A stretch of 64,000 nt of DNA from Paulinella micropora (taxonomy: Eukaryota; Cercozoa; Imbricatea; Euglyphida; Paulinellidae), in the NCBI GenBank assembly GCA_019918135.1, contig WBZZ01004158.1, positions 157,001 through 221,000 on the forward strand. The letters are read 5' to 3'. The position numbers were made by a program, and so were the translations under genes. This document shows positions 1 to 10,153 of the stretch, in pieces; position 1 is the first letter of the stretch; each line of letters opens with the position of its first letter. The notes below the pieces were generated by a model. It did not search any database, had not been told where the DNA came from, and was given only the letters and a program-made list of their open reading frames with translations.

Positions 1-847
1 AGCCAGACGTGATCATCGCAACCCCGGGCCGCTTGATGCATCACCTGGTCGAGACCGGACTGAGCTTGAAAGCTGTCTCCATCTGCATCTTCGATGAAGC
101 GGACCGTCTCTTCGAGATGGGCTTCGCGCCACAGCTGCAAGAGATCCTGACCAGACTCCCAGCCACTCGCCAGACTGCGCTCTTTTCCGCCACGCTCCCA
201 ACCGCCCTCGCCGAGTTCACGCGAGCCGGCCTCAACAACCCCTCGCTGATTCGCTTGGACGCGGAAACCAAACTAAGCGATGAGCTCAAGATCCAGTTTC
301 TGTCTGTACGTCAGGAGGCCAAAACAGCAGTGCTGCTGCACTTGGTGAGAGAGGTACTGCCCCAGGACCAGCAGGCTCTGGTCTTCGCTGCCACCAGGCA
401 TCATGTAGAGTTCCTGTCGAAGATACTAGAACAAGATGGCGCCAAGGTCCTCACCGTTGCCAGCTGCTTAGATATCTTCTATGCTGCTTTATTCTAGGTG
501 GGCGCTGTGTATGGGCACATGGATATGGCGGCACGCAAAGAAAATATCGCCAAGTTCCGCAGCAAACAGGCAACAAAGAACCACACAAACCTAGTTTTGC
601 CTTTTGGCGTTGAAGTCGAGTGGAAATATTTCTGCGCTCTGCTTTTGATATTCTTTTTTATTTCCCTCTTTTCTCTTACCTTCTTCAATCTTCATCTGTC
701 TTGCTGTCTTTACCCTATGTGTTTTTTGGGTTTTGGCAAGTTCATTTGTATTTGTTGCGTCCTCTTATTCTGTGTGTGTGTGCGAGAGAGAGAGAGAGAG
801 AGTGAGAGAGAGAGAGAGAGAAGGAGGGAGAGAGAGAGAGAGAGAGG

Positions 848-878
<31 letters not shown>

Positions 879-2001
879 GAAGTAGAAAGGAAACGAAGGT
901 CACAAAAACGTATGTATTTTGTGGCTCGCTGGCTTGCTTGGTCGGTGCAGACGCGGATTCTGGTGGTGACTGACGTGGCTGCCCGCGGGCTGGACATTCC
1001 ACTGCTGGACAACGTGATAAACTTTGACTTTCCGGCGCGGGCCAAGCTTTTCGTGCACCGCGCAGGGCGTGTGGCGCGTGCCGGGCGCACCGGGCTGGCG
1101 TACTCCTTGGTCAACACGGACGAGCTGCCCTACATGCTGGACCTGTTTCTCTTCCTCGGGCGGCCACTGCTGATGGCGCTGTCCGAGGGCGTGAGCAGCT
1201 ACGACGACAAGGTGACCTACTTCGGCAGCCTGCCGCAGCACTTGATCGACGAGGTCATGGAGTCCTATCGCGCTACGCTGGACGAAGCGCAGCTGGAAGG
1301 GCTGGTGGCCACCTGTCAAAGGGCCTACAAGATGTACTACAAAACCCGCGCAGCAGCCTCGCCCGCCAGTGCCTCACGGGCCAAAGAGATGCCCCGACCT
1401 ATTCCAATACACCCTGCATTTGCTGCAGCCGTCCCGCAAGATCACACAGCCGTGCGAGAGTTCATCAGCCAAATGTACAAGCGCAACAGCACGGTGACTA
1501 TCTTTGAGGCACTAGATAAGGACAATCCTATGATGGTACAAAAGAGAGGCAGAGATGACCAGCGGATAGAACTGGACCGCTTCAAGAAGCATAAACAGGC
1601 TGACTTTGCAGCTTCAGAGGCTGATGAAGAAGGCTCACGGTCTGGTAAAGGCGACGCAGACGAGTCAGAACTGGGCAAGAAGCGAAAGCTGTCCGGGCAG
1701 TCGCCCGCAACTAGCAGCCAGTCGATAGCTTTGAAAGGACGACAAAAGCCTCGCATGAGCGCAGCGGCGCGTAAAAAGCAAAAGCTGTTGTCAAAGCCAA
1801 AGGACTCGTCGGCTGCTGTCACGGATGGAATCCAAGGCACAGGCAAAGTGCATCAGGGGAAAAAGAAGTTACAGAGTTTCAAGGAGAGCCAGTACTATAT
1901 TCAAACTCAGCCTAAGGACGGCCTTGCAAAACAGATTGCAGAGAGAGGGTAGGTCTAGTCACGCAAGACTTCTACTTTCGTTGGTTGGTGTACTCAATTT
2001 C

Positions 2002-2036
<35 letters not shown>

Positions 2037-2059
2037 CTTTTCTTTCTTTCTTTTTTTTT

Positions 2060-2095
<36 letters not shown>

Positions 2096-3331
2096 TGCGT
2101 GGAAATGTTCTCATTGTATATATGCCTGTGTGCTGTGGATGCACAGCTATGCAGTGAACGATGATTCCAAAAAGTAAGCTTAGCCTGCCCTCTAGTCCAG
2201 TATTGGCGAGGCGGTGCAGCCCTTCGCTGTTCTGTGTAGACTAGAGGCGATGGTGATGGACGTGGCGCCCGACGACGACAAGGGGTTGATCAAGGCTCAC
2301 ATGGTATCCATCATGATGATTTTGTTCTATTATGTTTTTTATGATCTGCGAAGCAAATTCTCTTAACTCATTACCGGTGCTTATTAATATATATGTTAAA
2401 AATTTTATTTATGAATTTATTTATATTTTTCTGCAATTAATATTTATTGATAATTGATAATCGCGCGCGCGCACGGGATTAAATTGTACTAGTTATAATG
2501 CATCGCTAGCGTTGTTAGCGTTAACCAGCCACTTGTAGCTTGAAGCGCATGGCCTTTCACGCGCAGGAAGTGTGGCTTGTGTTGCGCAGGTTCGCAAGTG
2601 GGACACCAAGAAGAAGAGATACAAAATGGAGGTAGTCGGGCTGCGCCGTCCATGGCACACACGCTGGATTGCGCTGCAGAGAGTGGGAGGTGTCAAGCCC
2701 TTTGGCAGCATGACTGTGCGAAACGAAGCGGGCAAGAAGATCGACAAGAAAGTTAAACCTGGGGAACTGTATGCCTTCATATTGTTGATATGTCAGAACT
2801 TTGCGTCTCTGATGCTGCAGGTACGAGAAATGGAAGAAAAAGAGCCACCAGAAAGTCGACAAAGGTATTGTTGAGGGCAAACCATTCTGTCCCAAGTACT
2901 TCCGCCTGTGATAGCTGAGACGGCGGACAATGCTGACATCGACAAGCTGTACGTCAGCTTTTTTTCTTCCCGTATGGGCAAGCTAATTTCAAAACTATTG
3001 TGGCTTCTGGACAGGTTTTCCGCGGACTCCAGTGCGTCCTCAGGGCCTGCATTTGACGAGCAAAAAATGGTTCATCCTGGTGAGGAAAGAGGAATGAGAG
3101 GTGTGCGCGCATGGGGAGGCTCTCGAGGACGTACCCATGGGAAGAAAGGAACTAAACGCCCTGTGGAAGAGATCAAATCTCAGGACAGAATAAGGAAGGA
3201 TCGTCAGCAGAAAGAGAGACGACAGGTAAATTAAATAATACACTATTGGGCTGTTTAGCGGCTTTCAACATCTTTTGCTGTTGTAGAATTATCTCAAATC
3301 GAAGAGGAAGAAGGCGTCAAGAAAGGGATAA
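1..3331 (+). CDS. DDX54: DEAD-box ATP-dependent RNA helicase, DDX54/Dbp10 type (5' partial)
   Basis: Nucleolar RNA helicase expected to act in 60S ribosome biogenesis. The window opens inside the first RecA domain: ATPGR (motif Ib), DEAD at about residue 29 of the visible part, SAT (motif III); after two introns come the second-domain motifs [13 protein letters not shown] and [13 protein letters not shown]. The Lys-rich tail has [10 protein letters not shown] and LYEKWKKK stretches like the DDX54 C-terminus. A phase-consistent exon model is <1-446, 498-569, 951-1948, 2240-2303, 2590-2768, 2821-2864, 2915-2948, 3015-3225, 3287-3331 (stop TAA). All introns are GT-AG except 570-950, which fits only a GC-AG intron and holds a GA microsatellite. 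An extra intron inside 2590-2768 (about 2632-2674) is possible. Motif I and the N-terminus lie upstream of the window. Family assignment is strong; exact exon ends are inferred. Confidence 0.88.
783..880. repeat. (GA)n microsatellite in helicase intron 2
   Basis: Nearly pure GAGA tract with a few interruptions inside the 570-950 intron. It opens a reading frame of Arg-Glu repeats that bridges the intron but is not coding. Confidence 0.95.
2008..2097. repeat. (TTTTC/TTTC)n microsatellite in helicase intron 3
   Basis: Pyrimidine-only tract of TTTTC then TTTC units within the 1949-2239 intron. The rest of this intron shows nothing recognisable. Confidence 0.93.
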
Positions 3332-3751
3332 TAATCAGGTACTTATCACACTGAGCGTTCAAAAAATAGTTTTGAAACATGAGTCAGCATTTCCTAGCAC
3401 TTTGATTGATGGAAGTGGGGAACGATGCGATCTGTTGCTAAATTTGGAGGATTAGTTAAAATTAGTGCTACTTACTAAGGTCGAACTTCCCAACAACCGA
3501 AGATACTTTAATGACAATACCAATAGTATATCATAAGGGAAAAACGGAGTTATGTATTGACTGGTTGGTCATGGTGTTAAACGAAGGAATTATTAGATGA
3601 ACCCCTGATATAGTTGCAGATGTAACCGTTCGATCGATATAGGGAAATAGGTATTATTATAATACTCCGATTGGGGATCTAGCCACATAAATACTAGTAA
3701 CATTAGTAGTAGTATGAATACTCTTGGGAAGTGAATTAGGTGATGCGATTA
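3332..3751. other. Host intergenic DNA ending at the viral junction
   Basis: About 420 bases of moderate-to-low GC DNA after the helicase stop. I see no gene or repeat in it. It ends abruptly at 3751/3752, where composition switches to very GC-rich viral sequence. Confidence 0.6.
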
Positions 3752-3911
3752 TCTCTGGGTCCTCTTCTGCTTCGTCGTCGGGGGCGGGCCCCTCCTGTTC
3801 CTCTCCGCCTGGCGCGGGCTCGGGCGGGCTGCCGGCGGAGGAGGGCGCCTCGGCGGGTTCGTCGGTCGGCTCCGCCTGGGAGGCCGGGGGGGCGTTCTTG
3901 TCACGGGGCAT
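3752..3911 (-). pseudogene. Histone-H4-like protein, N-terminal fragment cut at the host junction
   Basis: Start codon at 3911 (reverse strand). The acidic Pro/Glu/Asp-rich leader matches the first ~53 residues of the intact gene at 43778-44494, then the match stops at 3752 and the frame runs into host DNA, ending at a stop at 3657. The whole histone fold is missing, so no H4-like function is expected from this copy. Confidence 0.85.
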
Positions 3912-4240
3912 CAGGGGGCGCAGTGGAAAAAGGTGTTCTGGCTCTCGTGGGGGGTGCACGTACGTTAGGCGGGACGTGTGTTGTGCGCGTGTCCCCGTGC
4001 CAGCTGCTCCGGCGGCCGCCCGGGCGGCGGCGGGCTGCGCCAGGGGGGAGGAGGAGGGTGCGGCCCCCTTTCCCCGCCCGTGGCCCGCACCCACCGGCCC
4101 GCCCCCCTCCCGCGCGGCCCGCCGCCCCTCGGTGCCCGCCGCCACTCCTCCCTCGCCCCTTGTTCCGTACCCCCTCCCGCGCGCCGGGCAGGCGGGGCTA
4201 GCTCGCGCGTGCGTACACTAGGCTAAAACCCGCAGGGGGG
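3912..4240. promoter_or_regulatory. Divergent GC-rich intergenic region (left copy)
   Basis: Region between the divergent H4-like and repeat-protein genes, made largely of C/G runs. The same arrangement recurs at 43432-43777. Shared promoter function is inferred from orientation; I could not point to a TATA box. Confidence 0.4.
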
Positions 4241-7006
4241 ATGTCCGGCGCCGCCGGGCAGGAGAGGAAAAGCGCGCCCGGCTGCAGTTCCTGCAGCATT
4301 TGCAACCAACACCTGCTCCCTAGGCCTGGTAATGGGGACGCGGAGCAGGCGCGCAGGCACCAGGACAACGTGGAGGAGGTGCTCCAAAGCGAGAGCGGTC
4401 CGGTACCGCTGGTGTCACAATTCCTGAGCCGCACCGACTTCGTCAAAACCGCCGTGGCCGTCCGAAGTGCCCTCCAGCAGGATTTGCCCCTGAGCAAGGC
4501 AAAAGAACTGCTGCTCAGCTACCTGCACTGACGATGCCTGCGGGATGGACCGGAAGGGAGCCCGTGGGCGCTAGCAGCCGCCCTGCAGGACTTCCTAGAC
4601 AACCGGGCCCGGCTGGTCCAGGAAATTGCTGAATGGCTGGGCACAGGCTATAGGCTACCATTGCTCAACGAGGACAAAAGGTGGGAGCGGGCCGCCGCCG
4701 ACCTGAAGGACACACGCTCGCTCGTGTTCCGCCCCTTGCTCCTGCCGCCACCCGCGGACGCCAAGGTAGGCGCGCCCCCGTCCGCGCCCGACGAGCAAGA
4801 GCTGGCGCATTACTGGGGTGCGCTCGGGCGGGCAGTCAGGCTGGTGCTCGGCGACAGCGACGGCCTGCACCAGCTCGTCCTCGGCCTGGGCCGCTGCCAA
4901 CCGCGGGGGCTGGTCCTGCTTCTCGGGTCCTGTTTTCCCATTTGTTACTCTGACTCGGTCCGTGTACACCACCTGGTGTGCCAGTGCCTAGTGCTCGAGG
5001 GTAAGCTATCTCTCCGACCCCCGCGCTCCGACGACGAGTTCCTGCCGGCGAGCGCGACGCCCGTGCACCCCTTGCTGTCGAGCGTACGGAAGCTGTCGTT
5101 CGTTGAGATGTAGCTGTGCGAAAGGGAGGGACAGGGCTGGGACGAGGGTGAGGGTGAGGGCCCCGCCCTAGAGCTCAGGAAGTGCGACGAGCTGCGCGAG
5201 CTGGTGTTTGCACGGGCGAGGGCCAACGCCGAGGGGCTTCGTCTCTCGGTGGAGGACTGTCCAAAACTCAAGACAGTCAACACGTCGCAGGACGCGGGCA
5301 CGGAGCAACAGGTGCGGGTGGACATAGCCCACTCCGCCTCCGATTGCATCTCCCTGTTGCCGGGGCGCAGCGAGCTAGCACTGACAGTGTCCGACTGCCC
5401 CTACCTGCCTTTTCTGTGCTGGCCAGAACTCAAATCGGCCGCTGGCCGCGTCTCGCTAGTGCTGCAAAACTGTCCCGCCCTCCAGCAGATCACTTTCCCT
5501 CAGCTCAGCCAGGCCGGGAACCTCAGTCTACAAGCGGGTGAAGAGCGGGAAGCGGGCGGCCTGGCGGCGCTGACGCAGCTGGATTTGCATCTGCTAGCAG
5601 AGGTAGCAGGGGAGCTCAGGCTGCGGTTTGAGCAGTGCGGGGCGCTGCGCGGGTGCCGCCTGCCCCTGCTAGCGAAGGCCGGGGTCCCTAGCGCGCAGGC
5701 GGCGGTGGGGGCGGACGCGGGCGGCGCGTTCCCGGACTGGGGCGAGCAGGCCGTCGCCACGGATGAAACTCCGCCCCCGCGGGCCCCGCGCGGGCGGACG
5801 GCCCCCGGGGCCCCCCGGGCTCTCCGGGCCACGCGCAGGCAGACAGCCCCCCGGGCCCCGGGGGCGCCGGGGCTCAGCGCCTCCTTCGTCGGCTGCGCGG
5901 CTCTGGAGTATTTCGAGCTACCGGCCCTCCTCAGTGCAGAAGCACTCTCTCTCAGCTTTGACAAGTGTCCAGAGCTAACCGAATTCGGCCTGCCCTGGCT
6001 AACAGCTACGGGTCGCCAACTAGAAGCACGCTTTGTTACTTGCGGGAAGAAGCTACGACGATTCGCGCTGCCGGAGCTGCAGTCGGTGGGCACCAAGGGC
6101 CTCCAAGATCCGCTGTCCCTCTCGCTGAGCTTCTCCGATTGCTCCTGCCTAGCTAGCTGCTTGTTACCCAAGCTAGAAGAGGTCAAGGGAGACCTTAAGC
6201 TCACTTTCTTGCAGTGACCGGAACTGGTCGAATGCGGGCTGGCAGCCCTGGCCTCGGTCGGCCGCAACGTCGAGCTGACCTTTGCCTGCTGCGACCTCCT
6301 CTCAACCTGCGGCCTCCCTGCGCTACGGAGCCTCGGCCTGCCCACGGGCGGACCGGCACAGGGAGAGGGTCTGGCGCAGTCGCTGCAACGGGCGGGCGGC
6401 TCACTCGTGATCACCTTCGAACGGTGCCATGCCCTGCAGGAGTTTGTGGTGGACACGCAGCAGGGCTGGTATCGCTAGTTCCCGGAGCTGGGGGCAGCAG
6501 ACCAGCGTCAGCCTGAGCATTAGGCAGTGCGGAAGCTTCTCGGGCAGGCCCAAGCGCTGCAGGGATGTACAGTCCGTGACATAGAGGCATAGCTCCCTGA
6601 GAGCCCCCGCCAGTCCTGCCGCCTGGCCGTCTGAGGGTAGGAGTTGCTGCTGACTGTCGAGGACTGCGGGTCGCTCACACGCCTCGCGCTGCGCGAGCTC
6701 GGACGGGGGTGCTCCTTCCTCATGCTGCACGTAACAAACTGCCCGATGCTACGAGACCTTGATATTCTGGCCCCGGTGCCGGTCGACAGTGCGAACGTCG
6801 TGGTAGGGCCCTGCGAGGAGCTAAAGTTATCCACCGAGTGGAAATCATCCAGTCGCTTGGCCCTGCTAGACCTGAGCGAACGTCTCAGCGGGCGGCAGGG
6901 CACGCCTAGCCTATCCCAGGGTGGGGACTCGTCGGGTGTCCGGGCCCTGCCTCGGCCGAGTGAGGGCCGTGGCCGGCCGAAGCGACAAAAGACGCATCAG
7001 ACCTAG
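4241..7006 (+). pseudogene. Cys/Leu-rich repeat protein (left copy), broken
   Basis: Virus-encoded repeat protein of unknown function. The N-terminal ~250 residues are globular. The rest consists of LRR-like units, each roughly L-x-L-x-x-C-P-x-L-x-x-(h)-x-LP-x-L, resembling a beta-solenoid. A Pro/Arg/Gly-rich insert lies around 5760-5870. Relative to the right copy this one has private stops: TGA at 4529-4531 where the right copy has Trp, and TAG at 5111-5113 where it has Glu. A TGA at 6215-6217 is shared by both copies, and repeat units continue beyond it. A short stretch near 6465-6640 encodes repeat units on the opposite strand. It is paralogous to the gene at 60954-63158, and AATAAA follows at 7040. 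A protein-interaction role is only inferred from the repeats. Confidence 0.72.
6465..6640 (-). other. Internal inversion inside the repeat-protein gene
   Basis: The plus-strand repeat frame is interrupted here, while the minus strand encodes two typical repeat units (motifs VTDCTSLQRLGLP and VCCPQLRELAIPAL). Plus-strand units resume after about 6645. The right arm has the same inversion (around 41040-41210), so it predates the large duplication. Breakpoints are approximate. Confidence 0.6.
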
Positions 7007-7039
7007 TGTGTCTCAGGAGGGAAGCACCTTTCGCTGTTT

Positions 7040-7045
7040 AATAAA
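7040..7045 (+). terminator. AATAAA polyadenylation signal (left copy)
   Basis: AATAAA lies 34 bases after the last stop of the repeat-protein gene. The same signal is at 40628-40633 on the minus strand in the right arm. Confidence 0.6.
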
Positions 7046-7175
7046 AGTTTGTCCACGGTCGGCACACCGCTCACACCCCCAAAAACCTGCCTCCTCTCGC
7101 CGGCCGGCCCACTCTCTCCTGCTCTCCCTGCTCGCTCGCTGGCCGGGCAGTGCGCGGTGCGCGGCCGAGGGGGGT

Positions 7176-7893
7176 TCAAAAGTCCACGTTGGTGTCGAAG
7201 CGGTGGTGGTCGACCCCTTGCAGCGCGGCCACGACCCCGCTCCGGCCCGCGTACGAGGCCTCGCGGCGCTCGAAAAAGTTGGCCGACGTCCGCAGCGAGA
7301 TCATGTCCATCCAGGGGAAGGGGTTCTCGGCGTGCCAGAGCTTGGCGTAGCCCAGGGCCACGAGCAGCCGGTCCGTGATCATCTTCACGTACTCGAGCAG
7401 CAGCTCGGCGTTGAGCCAATGATCTCGCTGGGCAGGCTGGCGCGCACAAACTCGGTCTCGACGGCCAGGGCGCTCCGGGCCATGGCGTGGACGGTGGCCG
7501 CCGGTAGCCGGAACTCGGGTTCCAGGTACTGGGTGTACAGCAGGCACGCAAAGTCACAGTGCAGCCCCTCGTCCCGGCTGATCCACAGGTTGGACGCCGC
7601 CAGCCCGGGCAGCAGGTTGCATTTCTTGAAGTAGAACACGCCGCAGAAGGAAGCGGAGAAGAAGACCCCCTCGACGAACGCAAAGGCGACCAGGCGTTGC
7701 GCGAAGGGGGCGTCGCTGCGCATCCACTCCAGCGCCCAGTCGGCCTTGGCGCGCACAGCCGGCAGCGTGTCGATGGCGCGGAACAGCTCCTGCTTGCGCG
7801 CCGCGCCGGTCACCAGGGTCTCGATCAGGAGGCTGTACATCTCGGAGTGGATCGCCTCCATGCACAACTGGACGAAGCACCTGATCTCCGGCG
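7176..7893 (-). pseudogene. Ribonucleotide reductase small subunit (R2), 3' two thirds
   Basis: R2 houses the diiron-tyrosyl radical for dNTP synthesis. Visible family features: a metal-ligand segment EAIHSEMYSLLIETL, a helix segment FAFVEGVFFSASFCGVFYFKK, the motif RDEGLHCDFACLLY, and an FDTNVDF tail of the type that docks on the large subunit. The sequence enters abruptly at 7893, where a SINE truncates the 5' part including the first metal ligands. A one-base frameshift near 7418, just after a SEIIG motif, separates the last ~80 residues and is shared with the right copy. It converges with the repeat-protein gene. Nonfunctional as it stands. Confidence 0.88.
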
Positions 7894-8049
7894 CAGTTCC
7901 AACACTTCCAGACGGGCCGGTATGTTCAATGAAAATACTGGTCCAGACGGATCGGTATGTTCAATGAAAATACTGGTGGCACCGACGGGAATCGAACTGG
8001 CGACAGGGCCCAGATGGTAGAACTTGACCACTGGGCTATCACGGTGTCC
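7893..8049 (-). mobile_element. tRNA-derived SINE, copy 1 (3' truncated)
   Basis: tRNA-like 5' head (A-box-like TAGCCCAGTGG, B-box-like AGTTCGATTCC, CCA at the end) followed by the duplicated ~30-bp body unit. The 3' part is missing where it meets RNR2. Confidence 0.8.
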
Positions 8050-8051
8050 AA

Positions 8052-8122
<71 letters not shown>

Positions 8123-8124
<2 letters not shown>

Positions 8125-8354
8125 GTGCTTCTCTGTCAATGGCTGATGCAAATCTGCACATGCGCCTCCATCGTCTCACCCGTGAGGGGAATACGAAGAA
8201 TTGACGATAGGCTCTAATGACACCCCGCACGGGCAGTTCCAACACTTCCAGACGGACCGGTATGTTCCATGAAAATACTGGTGGCACCGACGGGAATCGA
8301 ACTGGCGACAGGGCCCAGATGGTAGAACTTGACCACTGGGCTATCACGGTGTCC
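8123..8354 (-). mobile_element. tRNA-derived SINE, copy 2
   Basis: Complete head-to-tail copy with a single body unit. Its 3' end faces 8123 and continues into the (TAA)n tract 8050-8122 (TTA tail on the element's own strand). Confidence 0.85.
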
Positions 8355-8394
<40 letters not shown>

Positions 8395-8396
<2 letters not shown>

Positions 8397-8663
8397 GTGC
8401 TTCTCTGTCAATGGCTGATGCATTTCTGCACATGCGCCTCCATCGTCTCACCCGTGAGGGGAGTACGAAGAATTGACGATAAGCTCTAATGACACCCCCG
8501 CAAGGGCAGTTCCAACACTTCCAGACGGGCCGGTATGTTCAATGAAAATACTGGTCCAGAAATAGACCGATATGTTCAATGAAAATACTGGTGGCACCGA
8601 CGGGAATCGAACTGGCGACAGGGCCCAGATGGTAGAACTTGACCACTGGGCTATCACGGTGTC
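8395..8663 (-). mobile_element. tRNA-derived SINE, copy 3
   Basis: Complete copy with two tandem body units (GGTATGTTCAATGAAAATAC motif twice) and a (TTA)n tail at 8355-8394. Confidence 0.87.
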
Positions 8664-8706
<43 letters not shown>

Positions 8707-8728
8707 TGTATGTATGTGTATGTATGTA

Positions 8729-8898
8729 TCGTCTGCCAATTGCTGAGCCAAAAGGCCATGTGCATCCAGTCCTCCATTCCATAAGGAAAGTCTCCACACC
8801 AATCGGTGGAATAAAGGAAGTGACGGCATAGAACATTACTCTAGGAGCTTTATACCAATCAGCCCATGGAAAGGGACCGATGGCCTATGTACTCCCTA
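8729..8898 (-). mobile_element. 3' end of a second (TTA)n-tailed retroelement
   Basis: About 170 bp nearly identical to 35820-35965. On the minus strand it runs into a TATG/TAA-type simple tract at 8664-8728. It shares the GATGCACATGG-like 3' module with the other tailed elements here. It may be a LINE 3' fragment. Confidence 0.6.
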
Positions 8899-8930
<32 letters not shown>

Positions 8931-8932
<2 letters not shown>

Positions 8933-9199
8933 GTGCTTCTCTGTCAATGGCTGATGCATTTCTGCACATGCGCCTCCATCGTCTCACCCGTGAGGGGAGT
9001 ACGAAGAATTGACGATAAGCTCTAATGACACCCCCGCAAGGGCAGTTCCAACACTTCCAGACGGGCCGGTATGTTCAATGAAAATACTGGTCCAGAAATA
9101 GACCGGTATGTTCAATGAAAATACTGGTGGCACCGACGGGAATCGAACTGGCGACAGGGCCCAGATGGTAGAACTTGACCACTGGGCTATCACGGTGTC

Positions 9200-9200
<1 letters not shown>
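8931..9200 (-). mobile_element. tRNA-derived SINE, copy 4
   Basis: Complete copy with two body units and a (TTA)n tail at 8899-8930. The (TAA)n tract beyond its 5' end (9201-9262) is the one the Polinton entered. Confidence 0.87.
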
Positions 9201-9241
<41 letters not shown>

Positions 9242-9256
9242 TAATAATAATAATAA

Positions 9257-9262
9257 TAATAG
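9257..9262 (+). repeat. Polinton target-site duplication, left (TAATAG)
   Basis: TAATAG directly precedes the left terminus and is repeated exactly at 29661-29666. A 6-bp duplication is the family hallmark. Confidence 0.92.
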
Positions 9263-9386
9263 AGAAGATAATTACACTTTTCTTACAGTCATTTTTTTTC
9301 AGAAAATGCCTGTAATAAAAGTGTCGTTAAGCCCCATAGCATCAAATTCGACATCATAAAGAAATCATGTAGAAATCAAGAAGGAA
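9263..9386 (+). repeat. Polinton left terminal inverted repeat (124 bp)
   Basis: Matches the reverse complement of 29538-29660 over its whole length. The only difference I see is one T in the T-run (eight versus seven). It contains an internal hairpin at 9274-9324. Confidence 0.95.
9274..9324. other. Hairpin within the terminal inverted repeat
   Basis: ACACTTTTCTTACAG (9274-9288) pairs with CTGTAATAAAAGTGT (9310-9324) with one mismatch. CATTTT and AAAATG extend the stem inward, leaving a small loop. The same structure is at the right end. Such a cruciform could serve terminal recognition or replication; that role is inference. Confidence 0.75.
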
Positions 9387-9580
9387 TAGAAATGAGATGA
9401 TAGAAAAAGGCGATGTGTAGCAAAAAGTGGAAACACACAAAAGTAAAATAGAATTGGACAGCCAAACTTCGATGCGACTGCACGGTGATTTTTGTCGCAG
9501 CGTCGCACGCTTTTTCTCTCTTGCGATAGTTTCTGACGCAAAAAAGTCCAAAACCACAAACACACAAAACCACGAACATA

Positions 9581-10069
9581 ATGTCCATTAATCTCATTCC
9601 AAATAACATAAAAGATAAAGATATGTGGAAAGAGCAGTTTAAAGTAGGCAGATATGGAATAAAAAAACTAAATGAAATGAAAATAAAGCAAGAGAAAGAG
9701 ATAGAGAAAGATGAGATGATAATTGAGAATATGAAGAAAGAGTTGGAAAAAAAGAAAGAGAGACTAGATGCGTTGAATGAGATGATATTCGAAAGTGAGA
9801 AGGAGAGATATGATATCGAAGAAGACTTAATGGAGGATAGAAGAAAGAAGATGAAAAAGAGAAAGATTGAAAGTGAGTTGGGATTGATGAAGCAGTGGAA
9901 GAGAGGGAATAGGGGAATGTTGAAAGCAGGAGAGATAGCAGAAATGGAAAGAAGGATTGAAAATGGAACGACGTTTGCTGAGGCGTGCGTGATGATGAAA
10001 AGAATAGATGAAATAAGTGAAAAGGGGGGAGAGGGAGACAGGAATATGAACATGGCTTACAGGGAATAA
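9581..10069 (+). CDS. Charged coiled-coil protein, Polinton
   Basis: 162 residues with an ordinary ATG start, not recognised. Residues ~35-110 are dense in Lys, Glu, Met and Arg with heptad-like spacing, predicting a long coiled coil. The C-terminal ~50 residues are less charged (GEIAEMERRIENGTTFAEA). It is the first gene inside the left repeat and points inward. The flanks (9387-9580) show no other gene. A structural or nucleic-acid-packaging role is possible but unsupported. Confidence 0.6.
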   Translation: MSINLIPNNIKDKDMWKEQFKVGRYGIKKLNEMKIKQEKEIEKDEMIIENMKKELEKKKERLDALNEMIFESEKERYDIEEDLMEDRRKKMKKRKIESELGLMKQWKRGNRGMLKAGEIAEMERRIENGTTFAEACVMMKRIDEISEKGGEGDRNMNMAYRE

Positions 10070-10153
10070 AATACTTTTATATTATGTCCTGGGCACGACA
10101 ATAAACTACCCCTACATAAACACATATTGTCCCTCTGTGTGTTTATGTAGGCG

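Larger units (their letters stand above)
3752..7706 (+). repeat. Left arm of ~4 kb inverted repeat of viral DNA
   Basis: This segment is the reverse complement of 39966-43937 with high identity, broken by scattered substitutions and G/C-tract indels. It carries the start of the H4-like gene, a complete but broken Cys/Leu-repeat gene and the C-terminal half of RNR2. The match begins at 3752, right at the host junction. It ends near 7706; RNR2 sequence continues only on this side, to 7893. Some lesions are shared by both arms and some are private. Confidence 0.9.

Noticed and set aside
7977..8049. A functional tRNA gene in the SINE head
   Set aside because: The A and B boxes are recognisable, but the T-arm and D-arm do not pair properly and the unit is repeated with a retroposon tail.
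8050..8122. Spaced repeats resembling a CRISPR array around 8-9 kb and 36-39 kb
   Set aside because: The repeats are SINE copies of ~230-270 bp and simple (TAA)n tracts, with no unique short spacers.
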